From an uncultured Bacillota bacterium (GTDB taxonomy: Bacteria > Bacillota > Dehalobacteriia > UBA4068), in assembly GCA_934271085.1 (NCBI GenBank), contig CAKQQU010000025.1, positions 1-22,194 on the forward strand: 22,194 nt of DNA. The letters are read 5' to 3'. This document shows, one piece after another, positions 8,562 through 16,423 of this stretch. The notes beneath the pieces were generated by a model, which had not been told where the DNA came from, ran no database searches, and saw only the letters and a list, made by a program, of their open reading frames with translations. Position 1 is the stretch's first letter; the number at the start of each line of letters is the position of its first letter. Position numbers and translations under genes: made by a program.

Positions 8562-8576
8562 TATGCTTGATATAGC
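8548..8576 (+). promoter_or_regulatory. Candidate promoter of ackA
   Basis: TTGATG (8548-8553), a 17-nt spacer and TATAGC (8571-8576) lie about 80 nt before the ackA start and overlap the candidate ylbJ promoter on the other strand. Moderate match only. Confidence 0.35.
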
Positions 8577-8654
8577 CGATAATCTGGAGGGTTCCCTGGG
8601 AAGCGCTCCTGTTTGCGGCGGAAAATAATTATAAGGATTTTGGAGGTTAGTTGT

Positions 8655-9845
8655 ATGAAAATTTTAGTTATGAACTGCGGCTCTTCTTCTTTGAAGTATC
8701 AGCTTTTTGATATGGATAACGAGAGCGTCATGGCCAAGGGTCTGGTAGAGAAGATCGGTATCGATGGTTCTGTTTTAACTCATCAGCCCGCCGGCATGGA
8801 TAAAGTAAAGATAGAAACTGCTATTCCAGATCATGGCGTAGCTATTGAACTGGTAGTCGCTGCCTTGCTGGACAAAAATCACGGCGTGATCGCAGATATG
8901 AAAGAGATCGACGCAGTGGGCCACCGCATCGTTCATGGCGGCCAGGTATTCCCCGCATCCTGCCTCATCGATGAAAAAGCTATCGAAGAGATCGAAAAAC
9001 TGAGCGAGCTGGCTCCTCTCCATAATCCTCCCAGTGTTTTGGGTATCCGTGCCTGCTGCGACAAAATGCCCGGCGTTCCCATGGTAGGCGTATTCGATAC
9101 CTCTTTCCATCAGACTATGCCGGCCTCCAGTTATTTATATGGCCTTCCCTATGAATATTATGAAAAATATCAGGTTCGCCGCTATGGTTTTCACGGCACT
9201 TCCCATCGTTTCGTAGCCATGCGTGCTGCTGAGATCCTGGGCAAGGATGCCAAAGTAATCACTTGCCATCTGGGCAATGGTTCTTCCGTTTCCGCAGTAA
9301 AAGGCGGCAAAGTTTATGATACCTCCATGGGTTTCACTCCTTTGGAAGGCGTATTGATGGGTACCCGCTCCGGCGATCTTGACCCGGCCATCATTCCTTA
9401 TATCATGGAAAAGGAAAACCTGACCCCTGCAGAAATGAACACTGTCCTCAATAAGAAATCCGGACTGCTTGGTATTTCCGGCGTCAGCTCTGATATGCGT
9501 GATGTTGAAGAAGCAGCCAAAGCAGGCAACCAGCGCGCTGCCGTGGCCCTGGATGTGCTTACCAAGACCGTTCTGCGTTATATCGGCGCTTATGCTGCCG
9601 AGATGAACGGCGTTGACGGTATTATCTTTACCGCAGGTATCGGCGAAAACGCTATCGACGCTCGTGCCCGCATCTGCGCTAACCTGTCTTATCTGGGCGT
9701 TGAGTTTGATGCAGAAGCTAACGATTGCCGCGGCAAGGAAATAGAGATCAGCAAGCCCGGTTCCAAAGTACGCGTTTTTGTCATCCCCACCAATGAGGAA
9801 CTGATGATCGCCCGCGATACCATGGCCCTGGTTTCCGGCAAATAG
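8655..9845 (+). CDS. ackA: Acetate kinase
   Basis: Makes ATP and acetate from acetyl phosphate, the last step of acetate fermentation (with Pta, not in this window). The 396-residue product has all family marks: MNCGSSSLKYQLF at the N-terminus, VGHRIVHGG (about residue 90), FDTSFHQTMP (about 147), RYGFHGTSHR (about 175), ITCHLGNGSS (about 204), TSMGFTPLEGVLMGTRSGD (about 226-245) and FTAGIGENA (about 325). The frame extends upstream to 8613, but the real start is the ATG at 8655, preceded by GGAGG (8642-8646) and followed directly by the conserved N-terminus. A weak promoter match lies about 80 nt upstream. No hairpin terminator is seen after the gene; the next promoter begins 39 nt downstream. 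The usual head of the ackA–DUF177–rpmF–plsX arrangement in Firmicutes. Confidence 0.97.
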   Translation: MKILVMNCGSSSLKYQLFDMDNESVMAKGLVEKIGIDGSVLTHQPAGMDKVKIETAIPDHGVAIELVVAALLDKNHGVIADMKEIDAVGHRIVHGGQVFPASCLIDEKAIEEIEKLSELAPLHNPPSVLGIRACCDKMPGVPMVGVFDTSFHQTMPASSYLYGLPYEYYEKYQVRRYGFHGTSHRFVAMRAAEILGKDAKVITCHLGNGSSVSAVKGGKVYDTSMGFTPLEGVLMGTRSGDLDPAIIPYIMEKENLTPAEMNTVLNKKSGLLGISGVSSDMRDVEEAAKAGNQRAAVALDVLTKTVLRYIGAYAAEMNGVDGIIFTAGIGENAIDARARICANLSYLGVEFDAEANDCRGKEIEISKPGSKVRVFVIPTNEELMIARDTMALVSGK

Positions 9846-9883
9846 TCTGACCTGCTCTATTTATGCCATATATGTAAATTTTG

Positions 9884-9912
9884 TTGACAAGCTGCCGTCT
9901 AATCTGTATAAT
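9884..9912 (+). promoter_or_regulatory. Consensus sigma-70/sigma-A type promoter
   Basis: TTGACA (9884-9889), 17-nt spacer, TATAAT (9907-9912): a perfect match to the housekeeping consensus. Expected transcription start is around 9918-9920, leaving a leader of only about 16 nt before the ATG at 9935. It drives the DUF177–rpmF unit and probably the genes beyond. Confidence 0.85.
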
Positions 9913-9934
9913 ATCACGGTATGGGGTTGTTATC

Positions 9935-10456
9935 ATGCTACTGTCTATAGGTAAGATCAAGCTTAAACCTGGCCTAACTCAGGATTATCATGTTTCCGGC
10001 TGCATACCACCGTCTGTTACGGCGGATTATACCGGTTTTTCCCTTAAAGATCCGGTGATCTTTGATGGTAAAGTTACCAATACAGGGAACGGTACCTTTC
10101 AGGTGGAAGGCAATTACCAGGGAAAGATATCCTATGTGTGCAGTCGTTGTCTTGCTCCCTGCGTCAGCAGCGTCAGCGGCCGGTTAAATGCATTATTCAG
10201 CGAAGATCCTTTGACTGTGCAGGAAGACGAGGTGGATATCCGCCGGCTGGACGGCGACAATATCTGCCTGGATGGCCTGATCATGAGCAGTATTTCATTT
10301 GATATGCCGATGCAGCCTCTCTGCCGCGAAGATTGCAGGGGCTTATGTCCCATTTGCGGAGCTGACCTGAATAAAAAGGCTTGTACCTGTCGGGAGGATC
10401 AGATCGATCCCCGCTGGGAAAAGCTGAAAAATTTTAAGTTTACCCCCGATAAGTAA
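9935..10456 (+). CDS. yceD: YceD/DUF177 family protein
   Basis: Small conserved protein (173 residues) almost always located directly before rpmF; in plants and bacteria the family has been linked to 23S rRNA or ribosome accumulation, so a role in large-subunit assembly is likely. It has the family C-terminus with paired cysteines, C130-x3-C134-x3-C138-x2-C141 and C150-x-C152, plus an inner cysteine set C69-x2-C72-x3-C76, which together suggest metal binding. The longest frame begins at TTG 9881, but this lies upstream of and within the consensus promoter, so the ATG at 9935 is chosen. Its ribosome-binding site is weak (GGGG about 8 nt upstream) and the leader is very short. rpmF follows after 17 nt. 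Confidence 0.9.
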   Translation: MLLSIGKIKLKPGLTQDYHVSGCIPPSVTADYTGFSLKDPVIFDGKVTNTGNGTFQVEGNYQGKISYVCSRCLAPCVSSVSGRLNALFSEDPLTVQEDEVDIRRLDGDNICLDGLIMSSISFDMPMQPLCREDCRGLCPICGADLNKKACTCREDQIDPRWEKLKNFKFTPDK

Positions 10457-10473
10457 GAAAGGAGTGCTGAAAA

Positions 10474-10665
10474 ATGGGTGTACCCAAAGGTAAAACCTCC
10501 AAAGCCAATAGAAGGATGAACAGAGGCTCCAGATGCGTTCTGGATGCTGTTGCTCTGAGCGAATGCCCTCAGTGCCATGCTGTCAAGAAGCCTCATCACG
10601 TTTGCCCCGAATGTGGTTTTTACAACGGCGTGCCTGTTGTTGTCAAAAAAGAAAAAGCAGAGTAA
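10474..10665 (+). CDS. rpmF: 50S ribosomal protein L32 (zinc form)
   Basis: Ribosomal protein bL32, 63 residues. Starts MGVPKGKTSKANRRMNRGSR, typical of the family, then a zinc ribbon C31-x2-C34 and C44-x2-C47 (CPQC, CPEC). It is therefore the cysteine-containing (C+) form; bacteria with a zinc-independent second copy usually carry it elsewhere and this cannot be judged here. The ATG has a strong Shine-Dalgarno (AAAGGAG, 9 nt upstream). It is co-transcribed with the preceding DUF177 gene and followed by an intrinsic terminator. Confidence 0.97.
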   Translation: MGVPKGKTSKANRRMNRGSRCVLDAVALSECPQCHAVKKPHHVCPECGFYNGVPVVVKKEKAE

Positions 10666-10673
10666 GTTTATTA

Positions 10674-10705
10674 AAAGGAGGGGCTCATATCCGAGCTCCT
10701 CTTTT
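10674..10705 (+). terminator. Intrinsic terminator or attenuator between rpmF and plsX
   Basis: Stem GAGGGGCTC (10678-10686) pairs with GAGCTCCTC (10693-10701) with one G-U pair and a 6-nt loop; the flanking AAAG/TTTT extends it, and the U-run TTTT is at 10702-10705. It lies 9 nt after the rpmF stop. The U-run is short, so partial read-through to plsX is possible; no convincing separate plsX promoter was found. Confidence 0.8.
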
Positions 10706-10811
10706 ATATTTACTTTGCCGCTTTGTTTCTCAGTGGGCGGCATAATGGCATTTGCCGTGGAAAAAACCTTGGCAAACAATAGAGTATGCCGGTTTATGAA
10801 TAGGAGATAAT

Positions 10812-11780
10812 ATGAGAGCAGCATTTGATATTATGGGCGGCGATAATGCTCCTGAAGCTATCGTCAAGGGAGCCCTGGATTTTGCGCGCGCTTACCCTCA
10901 TGATGATGTTATTCTGGTTGGTACAGAAGAGGTTCTGGATAATCTGAAAGCTGTACCTGCCAATGCCCGGGCTGTGGTCTGCGGATCTGTTATGGCCATG
11001 GATGAAGATGTGCGCAGTTTGCTGAAAAAAAAGGACAGCTCTATCTGGGTAGCCACTGAGATGGTGAAAAAAGGGGAGGCGGATGCGGTGATATCTGCCG
11101 GAAGCACCGGTGCGCAGATGGCCTCTGCCACCTTGCTGCTGGGCCGCCTAAAGGGCTGTGAGCGTCCGGCAATATCTATTATCGTGCCTACTCCTGAAGG
11201 CCCCAAGCTGCTGCTGGATGCGGGGGCAAATGCTGACTGCACCCCGGAACTGCTGCTTTCCTTTGCCAAGATGGGCGATGTTTATGCCAGGCAACTGTTG
11301 GATTATGCTGAGCCCAGAGTGGGTTTGCTGACCAATGGTACAGAAGATCATAAAGGCAATAAATTGACTGCTGCCGCATATGCTCTTATTAAAGAAAGCG
11401 GTCTGAATTTTTTGGGCAACCGCGAGGGCCGGGATATTATGACCGGCGGTTATGAGGTAATGGTCTGCGATGGTATGAGCGGCAATATAGCCATTAAAAG
11501 TATGGAAGGCGCCATGAGCGTGATGATGTCCCTGCTGAAAAAGGAATTGACCGCCTCTTTGAAAACCAAGATCGGCGCATTGCTGGTCAGGGATGGACTT
11601 CATAATGTTAAGAATTTTTTGGATGTCGATAATTATGGCGGGGCTCCTTTGCTGGGAGTCAACGGTATCAGCGTAGTTTGTCACGGCAGTTCCATTGCCA
11701 AGACCATTTTTAAGGCCGGGGAAGCGGCTCAGAAATGTTATAATTCTGATTTTGTCAACAAACTGGCCAGCGCCCTGTAA
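10812..11780 (+). CDS. plsX: Phosphate acyltransferase PlsX
   Basis: Converts acyl-ACP and phosphate to acyl phosphate, the donor for PlsY in phosphatidic acid synthesis; peripheral on the membrane. The 322-residue product has the family N-terminus (AFDIMGGDNAPEAIVKGA), AVISAGSTGAQMA (about 95-107), LLDAGANADC (about 135-144) and the C-terminal segment GAPLLGVNGISVVCHGSS (about 277-294). Full length. The start ATG has AGGAG 7 nt upstream. In many Firmicutes fapR or fabHDG genes lie nearby; here plsX follows rpmF and precedes acpP with no fab genes between. Confidence 0.96.
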   Translation: MRAAFDIMGGDNAPEAIVKGALDFARAYPHDDVILVGTEEVLDNLKAVPANARAVVCGSVMAMDEDVRSLLKKKDSSIWVATEMVKKGEADAVISAGSTGAQMASATLLLGRLKGCERPAISIIVPTPEGPKLLLDAGANADCTPELLLSFAKMGDVYARQLLDYAEPRVGLLTNGTEDHKGNKLTAAAYALIKESGLNFLGNREGRDIMTGGYEVMVCDGMSGNIAIKSMEGAMSVMMSLLKKELTASLKTKIGALLVRDGLHNVKNFLDVDNYGGAPLLGVNGISVVCHGSSIAKTIFKAGEAAQKCYNSDFVNKLASAL

Positions 11781-11806
11781 GCAACCACATATGCGGAGGA
11801 TTTACT

Positions 11807-12040
11807 ATGACTGAGGAAGACCGAATACGGGAAATATTTGCTGAGCAGCTTAAGATCGATGAAACAGAACTTACCAGGGATTTTGACCTGGCGGATCTTG
11901 ATGTTGATTCTCTGGATCTGCTGCAACTGGTGGTAGCAATAGAAGAGGAATTCGATATTTCTCTTGATGAGGAGGAATTGCTGCAGCTGGAAACATTAGG
12001 CAGCATGACAGATATTATTCTGGAGAGAATTAAAGAATGA
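11807..12040 (+). CDS. acpP: Acyl carrier protein
   Basis: Small acidic protein (77 residues) that carries acyl chains on a 4'-phosphopantetheine attached to the Ser of the DSL motif, here Ser35 in DVDSLDLLQLVVAIEEEF. The remainder matches the ACP fold and length. Compared with the common GADSLD(T/V)VEL sequence, this one has DVDSLDLLQ, and it is very rich in Asp, Glu and Leu. Strong Shine-Dalgarno (GGAGG) before the ATG at 11807. It lies 26 nt after plsX, and its stop overlaps the rnc start by 4 nt (ATGA), so plsX-acpP-rnc is one unit. It could be the main FASII ACP or a specialised one; with PlsX and RNase III beside it the main ACP is most likely. Confidence 0.93.
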   Translation: MTEEDRIREIFAEQLKIDETELTRDFDLADLDVDSLDLLQLVVAIEEEFDISLDEEELLQLETLGSMTDIILERIKE

Positions 12041-12789
12041 GCACATCTAAAAGCAAACACTCGGACAATAAGTATCACCAGCTGGAAAAGCTTGCGGAAT
12101 ATCTGCATTTTCCGGCGGCAAAGACGGGTCTTCTGGAGCTGGCCTTGACTCACAGCACCTTTTTTGAGGGCAGCCGTCATGGCGGTAATTGCTCTGTAGG
12201 CGATGATAATCAACGATTGGAATTCCTGGGTGACGCTGTGCTGGATCTGATCGTGGGAGAACGGTTATATCAGCTTTATCCGGCAGCCCGGGAAGGCGAG
12301 CTTTCCAAAATGAGGGCATATTTGGTCTGCGAAGCCTCTTTGGCGGAAGCAGCCCAGAAATTGGGCCTGGATGCCTGCCTGCGTATGGGCAGAGGGGCGG
12401 AAGCAGGCGGAGACCGGCATCGTCCTTCGGTTCAGGCAGATGCCTACGAAGCTGTTACCGGCGCTATCTTTTTGGCAATGGGTTATGATAAAACCAGGGA
12501 ATTCATTATCGACCAACTGGGTCCGGCCATGGAAAAATTATCACCTTTGGATTATGAGGATAAAAAAAGCCTTTTGCAGGAGATCATTCAGTCTAAGGCT
12601 CCCTATGGCGTGACCTACAGGGTATTGGAGCGCAGCGGCCCGGATCATAAACCTCATTTCCGCTCGGGAGTTTATTGCGGAAAATTGCTTCTGGCAGAAG
12701 GCGAGGGCGGCAGCAAAAAGGAAAGCGAGGTAGCAGCCGCTGCCAAAGCTTTACAGGATAAAGAAAACTGGTTGGATAAAATAGGATAA
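12037..12789 (+). CDS. rnc: Ribonuclease III
   Basis: Double-strand-specific endoribonuclease for rRNA precursor and mRNA processing. The 250-residue product has the RNase III domain (about 14-165) with the signature QRLEFLGDAVLDL; the metal ligands Glu62, Asp66, Asp135 and Glu138 (ADAYEAVTGAIF) are all present. The C-terminal double-stranded RNA-binding domain (about 173-245) starts DYEDKKSLLQEIIQSK and ends SKKESEVAAAAKALQ. The usual YLDGG after the second motif is FLAMG, a mild change away from the ligands. The ATG at 12037 overlaps the acpP stop. In many Firmicutes smc and ftsY follow; here a terminator follows instead. Confidence 0.96.
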   Translation: MSTSKSKHSDNKYHQLEKLAEYLHFPAAKTGLLELALTHSTFFEGSRHGGNCSVGDDNQRLEFLGDAVLDLIVGERLYQLYPAAREGELSKMRAYLVCEASLAEAAQKLGLDACLRMGRGAEAGGDRHRPSVQADAYEAVTGAIFLAMGYDKTREFIIDQLGPAMEKLSPLDYEDKKSLLQEIIQSKAPYGVTYRVLERSGPDHKPHFRSGVYCGKLLLAEGEGGSKKESEVAAAAKALQDKENWLDKIG

Positions 12790-12892
12790 ATATGAATCAA
12801 AAAAGTGTTAAGGGAAGAATGACTTTACTGCATTAACTTGGTGATTGCCTAAACAACTGTAGTTTTGAGTAACATTCTTGATAGGTTCTGAC

Positions 12893-12938
12893 AAAAAGAC
12901 CACATATCAGGCATTTCAGCCTGCGGTGTGGTCTTTTT
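12893..12938 (+). terminator. Strong nearly symmetric intrinsic terminator after rnc
   Basis: AAAAAGACCACA (12893-12904) pairs perfectly with TGTGGTCTTTTT (12927-12938); an inner stem CAGGC/GCCTG (12908-12912 with 12919-12923) has a 6-nt loop. Because it has A-runs on the left and T-runs on the right it can work in both directions. It ends the plsX-acpP-rnc unit about 100 nt after the rnc stop. Confidence 0.9.
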
Positions 12939-13320
12939 ATTTATATTATAGCTGGATTATAACTGGCAAGCAGTGCTGAAAAAACAATGCCGACACAGTA
13001 GTTATTACCGTTTTTAAAACCTTATTTGCTGTGTTTGCCAACAAAGTTTACATAGCGGCCGCCCAATACTTTTCTGCTACTGTCTCAATGACCAGGAGCA
13101 GCCTGGCCATATTCTGAGCTAGGGTGCAGGCGGCTCTGCACCTTCCTTGCCGTATGCACGCGGATGTGCTGATAAGGGTTGCTGTGATCAATAGAACTTG
13201 CGTTTAAAATACCCATTACATATCACAGTATACTTAAATCATCCCTGGCAGCTTGCTTATAATCTGTTTTCCAGTTTTCATATAAACATATCGTGCCAAA
13301 AACTTTGGGAGGGCATATTA
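12939..13320. other. Non-coding or decayed stretch, no confident gene
   Basis: No frame above 60 codons. A more GC-rich block (about 13055-13220) is flanked by AT-rich DNA and has small hairpins, CCAGG/CCTGG near 13092-13106 and GTGCAG/CTGCAC near 13124-13141. Short frames on both strands in this block read protein-like, one of them broken by an in-frame stop. It may be a decayed gene, but no family was recognised. An ordinary spacer is equally possible. Confidence 0.3.
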
Positions 13321-13323
13321 TTC

Positions 13324-13401
13324 TTGACATTATTTTCTAAATAATATAATATTTCTAATATAATATTCTAAGTTAAGGATAATATAATGATGCTACTATC
13401 C
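13324..13401 (+). promoter_or_regulatory. AT-rich promoter with repeated palindromes before the transport operon
   Basis: TTGACA at 13324-13329 is followed by TATAAT at 13345-13350 (15-nt spacer) or TAATAT at 13347-13352 (17-nt spacer). The palindrome AATAT-A-ATATT occurs at 13343-13353 and again at 13357-13367, 14 nt apart; a partial third copy, AATATAAT, is at 13381-13388. An imperfect inverted repeat, GGATAATA (13377-13384) with TACTATCC (13394-13401), follows. This layout is what an operator for a metal-responsive repressor could look like, but it does not match a classical Fur box well and AT-rich DNA makes chance repeats more likely. Confidence 0.5.
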
Positions 13402-13432
13402 ATGAGTATTTGCTATAAGCGGTATACGGACT

Positions 13433-14446
13433 ATGAAACGAAATAGTTCGGCAATGGTCTTTTCATTTTTAATATTGCTTCTGCTGGCTTCACTTGGTCT
13501 CTCCCTGTGCTGCGGACGTTATCCCGTGCCATTTGATCAGACTGTGAGCATTCTCTGCTCCCGTCTGTGGACAGTGCCGCAGACCTGGAGCGATGGTATG
13601 GCAAATGTGGTATTGAACGTGCGTTTGCCCCGGATTATAGCAGGACTGCTGGTTGGGGCGGCTCTGGCTACATCGGGTGCTACTTATCAAAGTATATTCA
13701 AAAACCCGCTGGTTTCTCCGGATCTGTTGGGGGTATCTGCCGGCGCCTGTGCAGGTGCTTCTATTGCCATCGTGCTCCATGCCGGAAATCTTATCACGCA
13801 GCTTCTGGCTTTGGGTTTTGGCCTAGCAGCCGTGTTTCTTACTACCCGTTTACCACGGCTTTTTCGCAATGAAAGCGCACTTATGCTGGTATTGGCCGGG
13901 GTGGTGGTGGGCGGTTTTATGAATGCCGTCTTTGGCGTGATGAAGTATGTTGCTGATCCGGATCAGGAGCTGGCTTCTATAGTTTATTGGACAATGGGCA
14001 GCTTTACCGGCATAGAGCGGGTGATGCTGCAGGCTCTCTCGCCGGTGATACTGATATCCATGGCAGTACTGCTGCTGTTGCGCTGGCGGATCAACCTGCT
14101 TGCCTTGGGCGACGGGGAAGCATCTTCCCTTGGCGTTAATGTAGCTTCCCTGCGGGGAGTGTGTATCCTGTTTTCCACTCTGCTCACTGCCAGTGCTGTT
14201 TGCCTTAGCGGTACCATAGGATGGGTGGGGTTAGTTACTCCCCATTTTGCCCGCCTGCTGGTAGGCGAGGATAATCGCCGCTTACTGCCGGCAGCTATCC
14301 TGATAGGTGCCTCTATGATGATTCTGGCTGACTGGCTGGCCCGTAATCTTACCGGGGCGGAGATACCTCTGAGCATCATCACAGGCTTGGTAGGTGCGCC
14401 GCTGTTTGTGGTGCTCCTGGCCTTGCAGAAAAGGAAGATACAATGA
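13433..14446 (+). CDS. FecCD/BtuC-type ABC transporter permease
   Basis: Inner-membrane permease of the FecCD family, members of which import iron-siderophore, heme, cobalamin or, in some bacteria, molybdate/tungstate (MolB). The 337-residue product has about ten hydrophobic segments and the family marks VRLPRIIAGLLVGAALATSG (about 63-82), NPLVSPDLLGVSAGA, GTIGWVGLVTPHFARLLVG (about 260-278) and EIPLSIITGLVGAPLFVVLL near the end. Normal length. The start ATG has only a weak CGGA before it. The stop overlaps the ATPase start by 4 nt. First gene of a four-gene operon with ATPase, binding protein and a MoeA-like protein. Substrate is not determined by the permease; the MoeA partner is the reason to consider molybdate or tungstate. 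Confidence 0.93.
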   Translation: MKRNSSAMVFSFLILLLLASLGLSLCCGRYPVPFDQTVSILCSRLWTVPQTWSDGMANVVLNVRLPRIIAGLLVGAALATSGATYQSIFKNPLVSPDLLGVSAGACAGASIAIVLHAGNLITQLLALGFGLAAVFLTTRLPRLFRNESALMLVLAGVVVGGFMNAVFGVMKYVADPDQELASIVYWTMGSFTGIERVMLQALSPVILISMAVLLLLRWRINLLALGDGEASSLGVNVASLRGVCILFSTLLTASAVCLSGTIGWVGLVTPHFARLLVGEDNRRLLPAAILIGASMMILADWLARNLTGAEIPLSIITGLVGAPLFVVLLALQKRKIQ

Positions 14447-15258
14447 ATGATCCGGACCTGACTTTGGAACCTGCTCTTGAGGTAAAAGGCCTGGCCTTTG
14501 CCTATGAAAAGGGCAGTGATATTTTTCATGATGTAAGCTTTACCCTGCACAGAGGAGAGGTTATGCAACTGCTGGGCGCCAACGGCTCGGGAAAATCCAC
14601 GCTGATGAACTGTCTGGTGGGGCAATTGCGTCCCCGGCAGGGCAGTATCCGCGTGCTGGGTGATGGGGCGGACCAGCTTTCCAGAGAGGAACTGGCCCGC
14701 AGGGTGGCTTATGTGCCGCAATTACAAAACAGCACCTGCCGTTTTACGGTTAGGGATTATGTGGTTATGGGACGTGCTCCTTATCTGGGACTACTGCATA
14801 GTCCGGGGCCGGCAGATTATGACAAGTCAGATCAGGCGCTCCGGCGGATGAACATAGCTCATCTGGCTGATCAGCGGCTGCAAGAGCTCAGCGGCGGCGA
14901 GCGGCAGCTGGCCCAGATAGCCCGGGCTCTGGTACAGCAAAGCCCGATACTGCTGTTCGACGAGCCAACTAATCATCTGGATTATGGTAACCAGTATCGT
15001 ATGCTGCTGTTACTCCATTCCCTGGCAAAGGAGGGTTATGCTGTTATGGCATCCACCCATATGCCGGACGCTCCCTTACTGACTGGAGGTCAGGTAGGGT
15101 TTTTTACCAGCCGGGGCTTTTGCTGCGGCCCGGCTGAGGAGCTGATCTGCAGGCAGAGGTTAAAAGAACTGTATAACATTGACGTTGATGTGCTGTATAT
15201 TAATGAGCTGGGCCGTAAGGCTTGTTTTTGTCATTTTCCCAAGGGGAATCGCCGCTAA
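14443..15258 (+). CDS. ABC transporter ATPase, FepC/BtuD type
   Basis: Nucleotide-binding subunit powering the FecCD-type permease encoded just upstream. The 271-residue product has Walker A GANGSGKST (45-53), the Q-loop YVPQLQN (90-96), the signature LSGGERQ (149-155), Walker B ILLFDEPT (169-176), a D-loop NHLD (177-180) and the switch His in STHMPDA (about 206). All catalytic elements are present. The C-terminal extension of about 50 residues includes CFCHF near the end. The usual THD after the D-loop region is THM here. The start ATG overlaps the permease stop (ATGA), so translation is coupled. Confidence 0.94.
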   Translation: MNDPDLTLEPALEVKGLAFAYEKGSDIFHDVSFTLHRGEVMQLLGANGSGKSTLMNCLVGQLRPRQGSIRVLGDGADQLSREELARRVAYVPQLQNSTCRFTVRDYVVMGRAPYLGLLHSPGPADYDKSDQALRRMNIAHLADQRLQELSGGERQLAQIARALVQQSPILLFDEPTNHLDYGNQYRMLLLLHSLAKEGYAVMASTHMPDAPLLTGGQVGFFTSRGFCCGPAEELICRQRLKELYNIDVDVLYINELGRKACFCHFPKGNRR

Positions 15259-15300
15259 AGCGGTTTCAATAATTATCATAATCAGGAGGTAAGAAAACAA

Positions 15301-16419
15301 ATGAAGCATAATAAGAGAGCCTGGTTACGCATTGCTGTTATGGCATTATTGGTCTTTGCCATGTTAGCCATGGCTGCCTGCTCCGATCAGGATCAGGCTA
15401 ACCAGGGAGGACAGTCCGGGACAGAGCAGGATGTTGCCGACGGCTCCCGCATTTTCACTGACCTTACCGGCGCAGAAGTTGAGCTGCCCACGGAGATCGA
15501 TTCGGTTATTCATCTCTGGCCTGCCAGTACTGCCATGCAGGTCTTTTTAGGAGAGAGTGATACTATCAGCGGTACCCTGACCGGCGTACAGAAGGGTTGG
15601 GGTTGGCTGACTGCCGCCTGCCCCCGTTTGCTGGATGTGACTGGCTTTACCGGTGATGCTACCGCGGAGATGCTGCTGGCCCTGGATCCGGATGTGGTCA
15701 TAACTTCTAATAAGGACGCAGCGGAAGCTTTCCGTGCTGCAGGTGTGCCTTGCGTTTGTATGCTGGGAGCGCAGGAGAGCGTTCCGGCTCTGCAGGAATT
15801 CTGCGTGAAAATGGGCGAGCTGCTGGGAGGAGATGCACCGGCCAAAGCTGCCGCTTATTGCGACTATTTGGATGAGATGGTAGAAAAAGTGAGCGCAGCA
15901 ACAGCAACCATCCCCCAGGAAGAACGGGTATCCCTGTATTATAACTCCGCCCAGCACGGCGATAGCCCATTGCTGACCTGCGGTGCTAATTACATCACCC
16001 AGACCTGGATGGATATTTGCGGTGTTAATAATATTGCCGTGGATCTGGTTGACGGCGGCGATGTGGAGATTAGCATGGAAGAGATAATTGCCGCAGACCC
16101 GGACTACATTCTGGTCGGCGGTTCCAGCCAGGAAGCAGCCCTAGCCACTATCAACAGCGATCCGGCTTGGCAGCAACTGTCTGCTGTGCAGAAAGGTCAA
16201 ATCATCGCTAATCCCCAGGGAGTGATGAAATGGGAGAAATTCGGTCCGGAACTGGCTATTCAGATAGTTTGGTTCACTAAACAGGTTTATCCCGATCTGT
16301 TGACTGATATTGACGTAAAAGAGTATGTAATCGATTTTTACCGCCAGTGGTATGGCTTTGAACTGAGCGATGCTGACTATGAATCCATGGTGGCCGGTTC
16401 CTCCGGCTCCCTGCAATAA
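15301..16419 (+). CDS. Periplasmic/lipoprotein substrate-binding protein, iron-complex/MolA-like class
   Basis: Lipoprotein binding protein of the TroA/FepB-like group that delivers substrate to FecCD-type permeases. The 372-residue product starts with a basic segment and a hydrophobic stretch ending in a lipobox (LAMAAC, Cys27), then a Gln/Gly/Asp-rich linker, and a two-lobed binding domain (about 50-360). Family features include FTDLTGAEVELP at the start, AEMLLALDPDVVIT (about 123-136) and EEIIAADPDYILVGG (about 260-274). Good Shine-Dalgarno (GGAGG) before ATG 15301. Gap from the ATPase is 42 nt, and the MoeA-like gene begins four nucleotides after the stop. Substrate unknown: siderophore, heme, cobalamin, or molybdate/tungstate as for Haemophilus MolA. 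Confidence 0.9.
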   Translation: MKHNKRAWLRIAVMALLVFAMLAMAACSDQDQANQGGQSGTEQDVADGSRIFTDLTGAEVELPTEIDSVIHLWPASTAMQVFLGESDTISGTLTGVQKGWGWLTAACPRLLDVTGFTGDATAEMLLALDPDVVITSNKDAAEAFRAAGVPCVCMLGAQESVPALQEFCVKMGELLGGDAPAKAAAYCDYLDEMVEKVSAATATIPQEERVSLYYNSAQHGDSPLLTCGANYITQTWMDICGVNNIAVDLVDGGDVEISMEEIIAADPDYILVGGSSQEAALATINSDPAWQQLSAVQKGQIIANPQGVMKWEKFGPELAIQIVWFTKQVYPDLLTDIDVKEYVIDFYRQWYGFELSDADYESMVAGSSGSLQ

Positions 16420-16423
16420 GGCC

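Noticed and set aside
12792..12836. 14-codon frame just after rnc (MNQKSVKGRMTLLH)
   Set aside because: Too short, and it has no family resemblance or conservation evidence.
13058..13200. Molybdenum-cofactor riboswitch upstream of the MoeA-containing operon
   Set aside because: Hairpins are present, but the conserved Moco riboswitch segments could not be matched and the block lies upstream of the predicted promoter.
13377..13401. Fur box before the transport operon
   Set aside because: GATAAT is present but the 7-1-7 pattern of a Fur box is not; listed only as an unidentified operator candidate.
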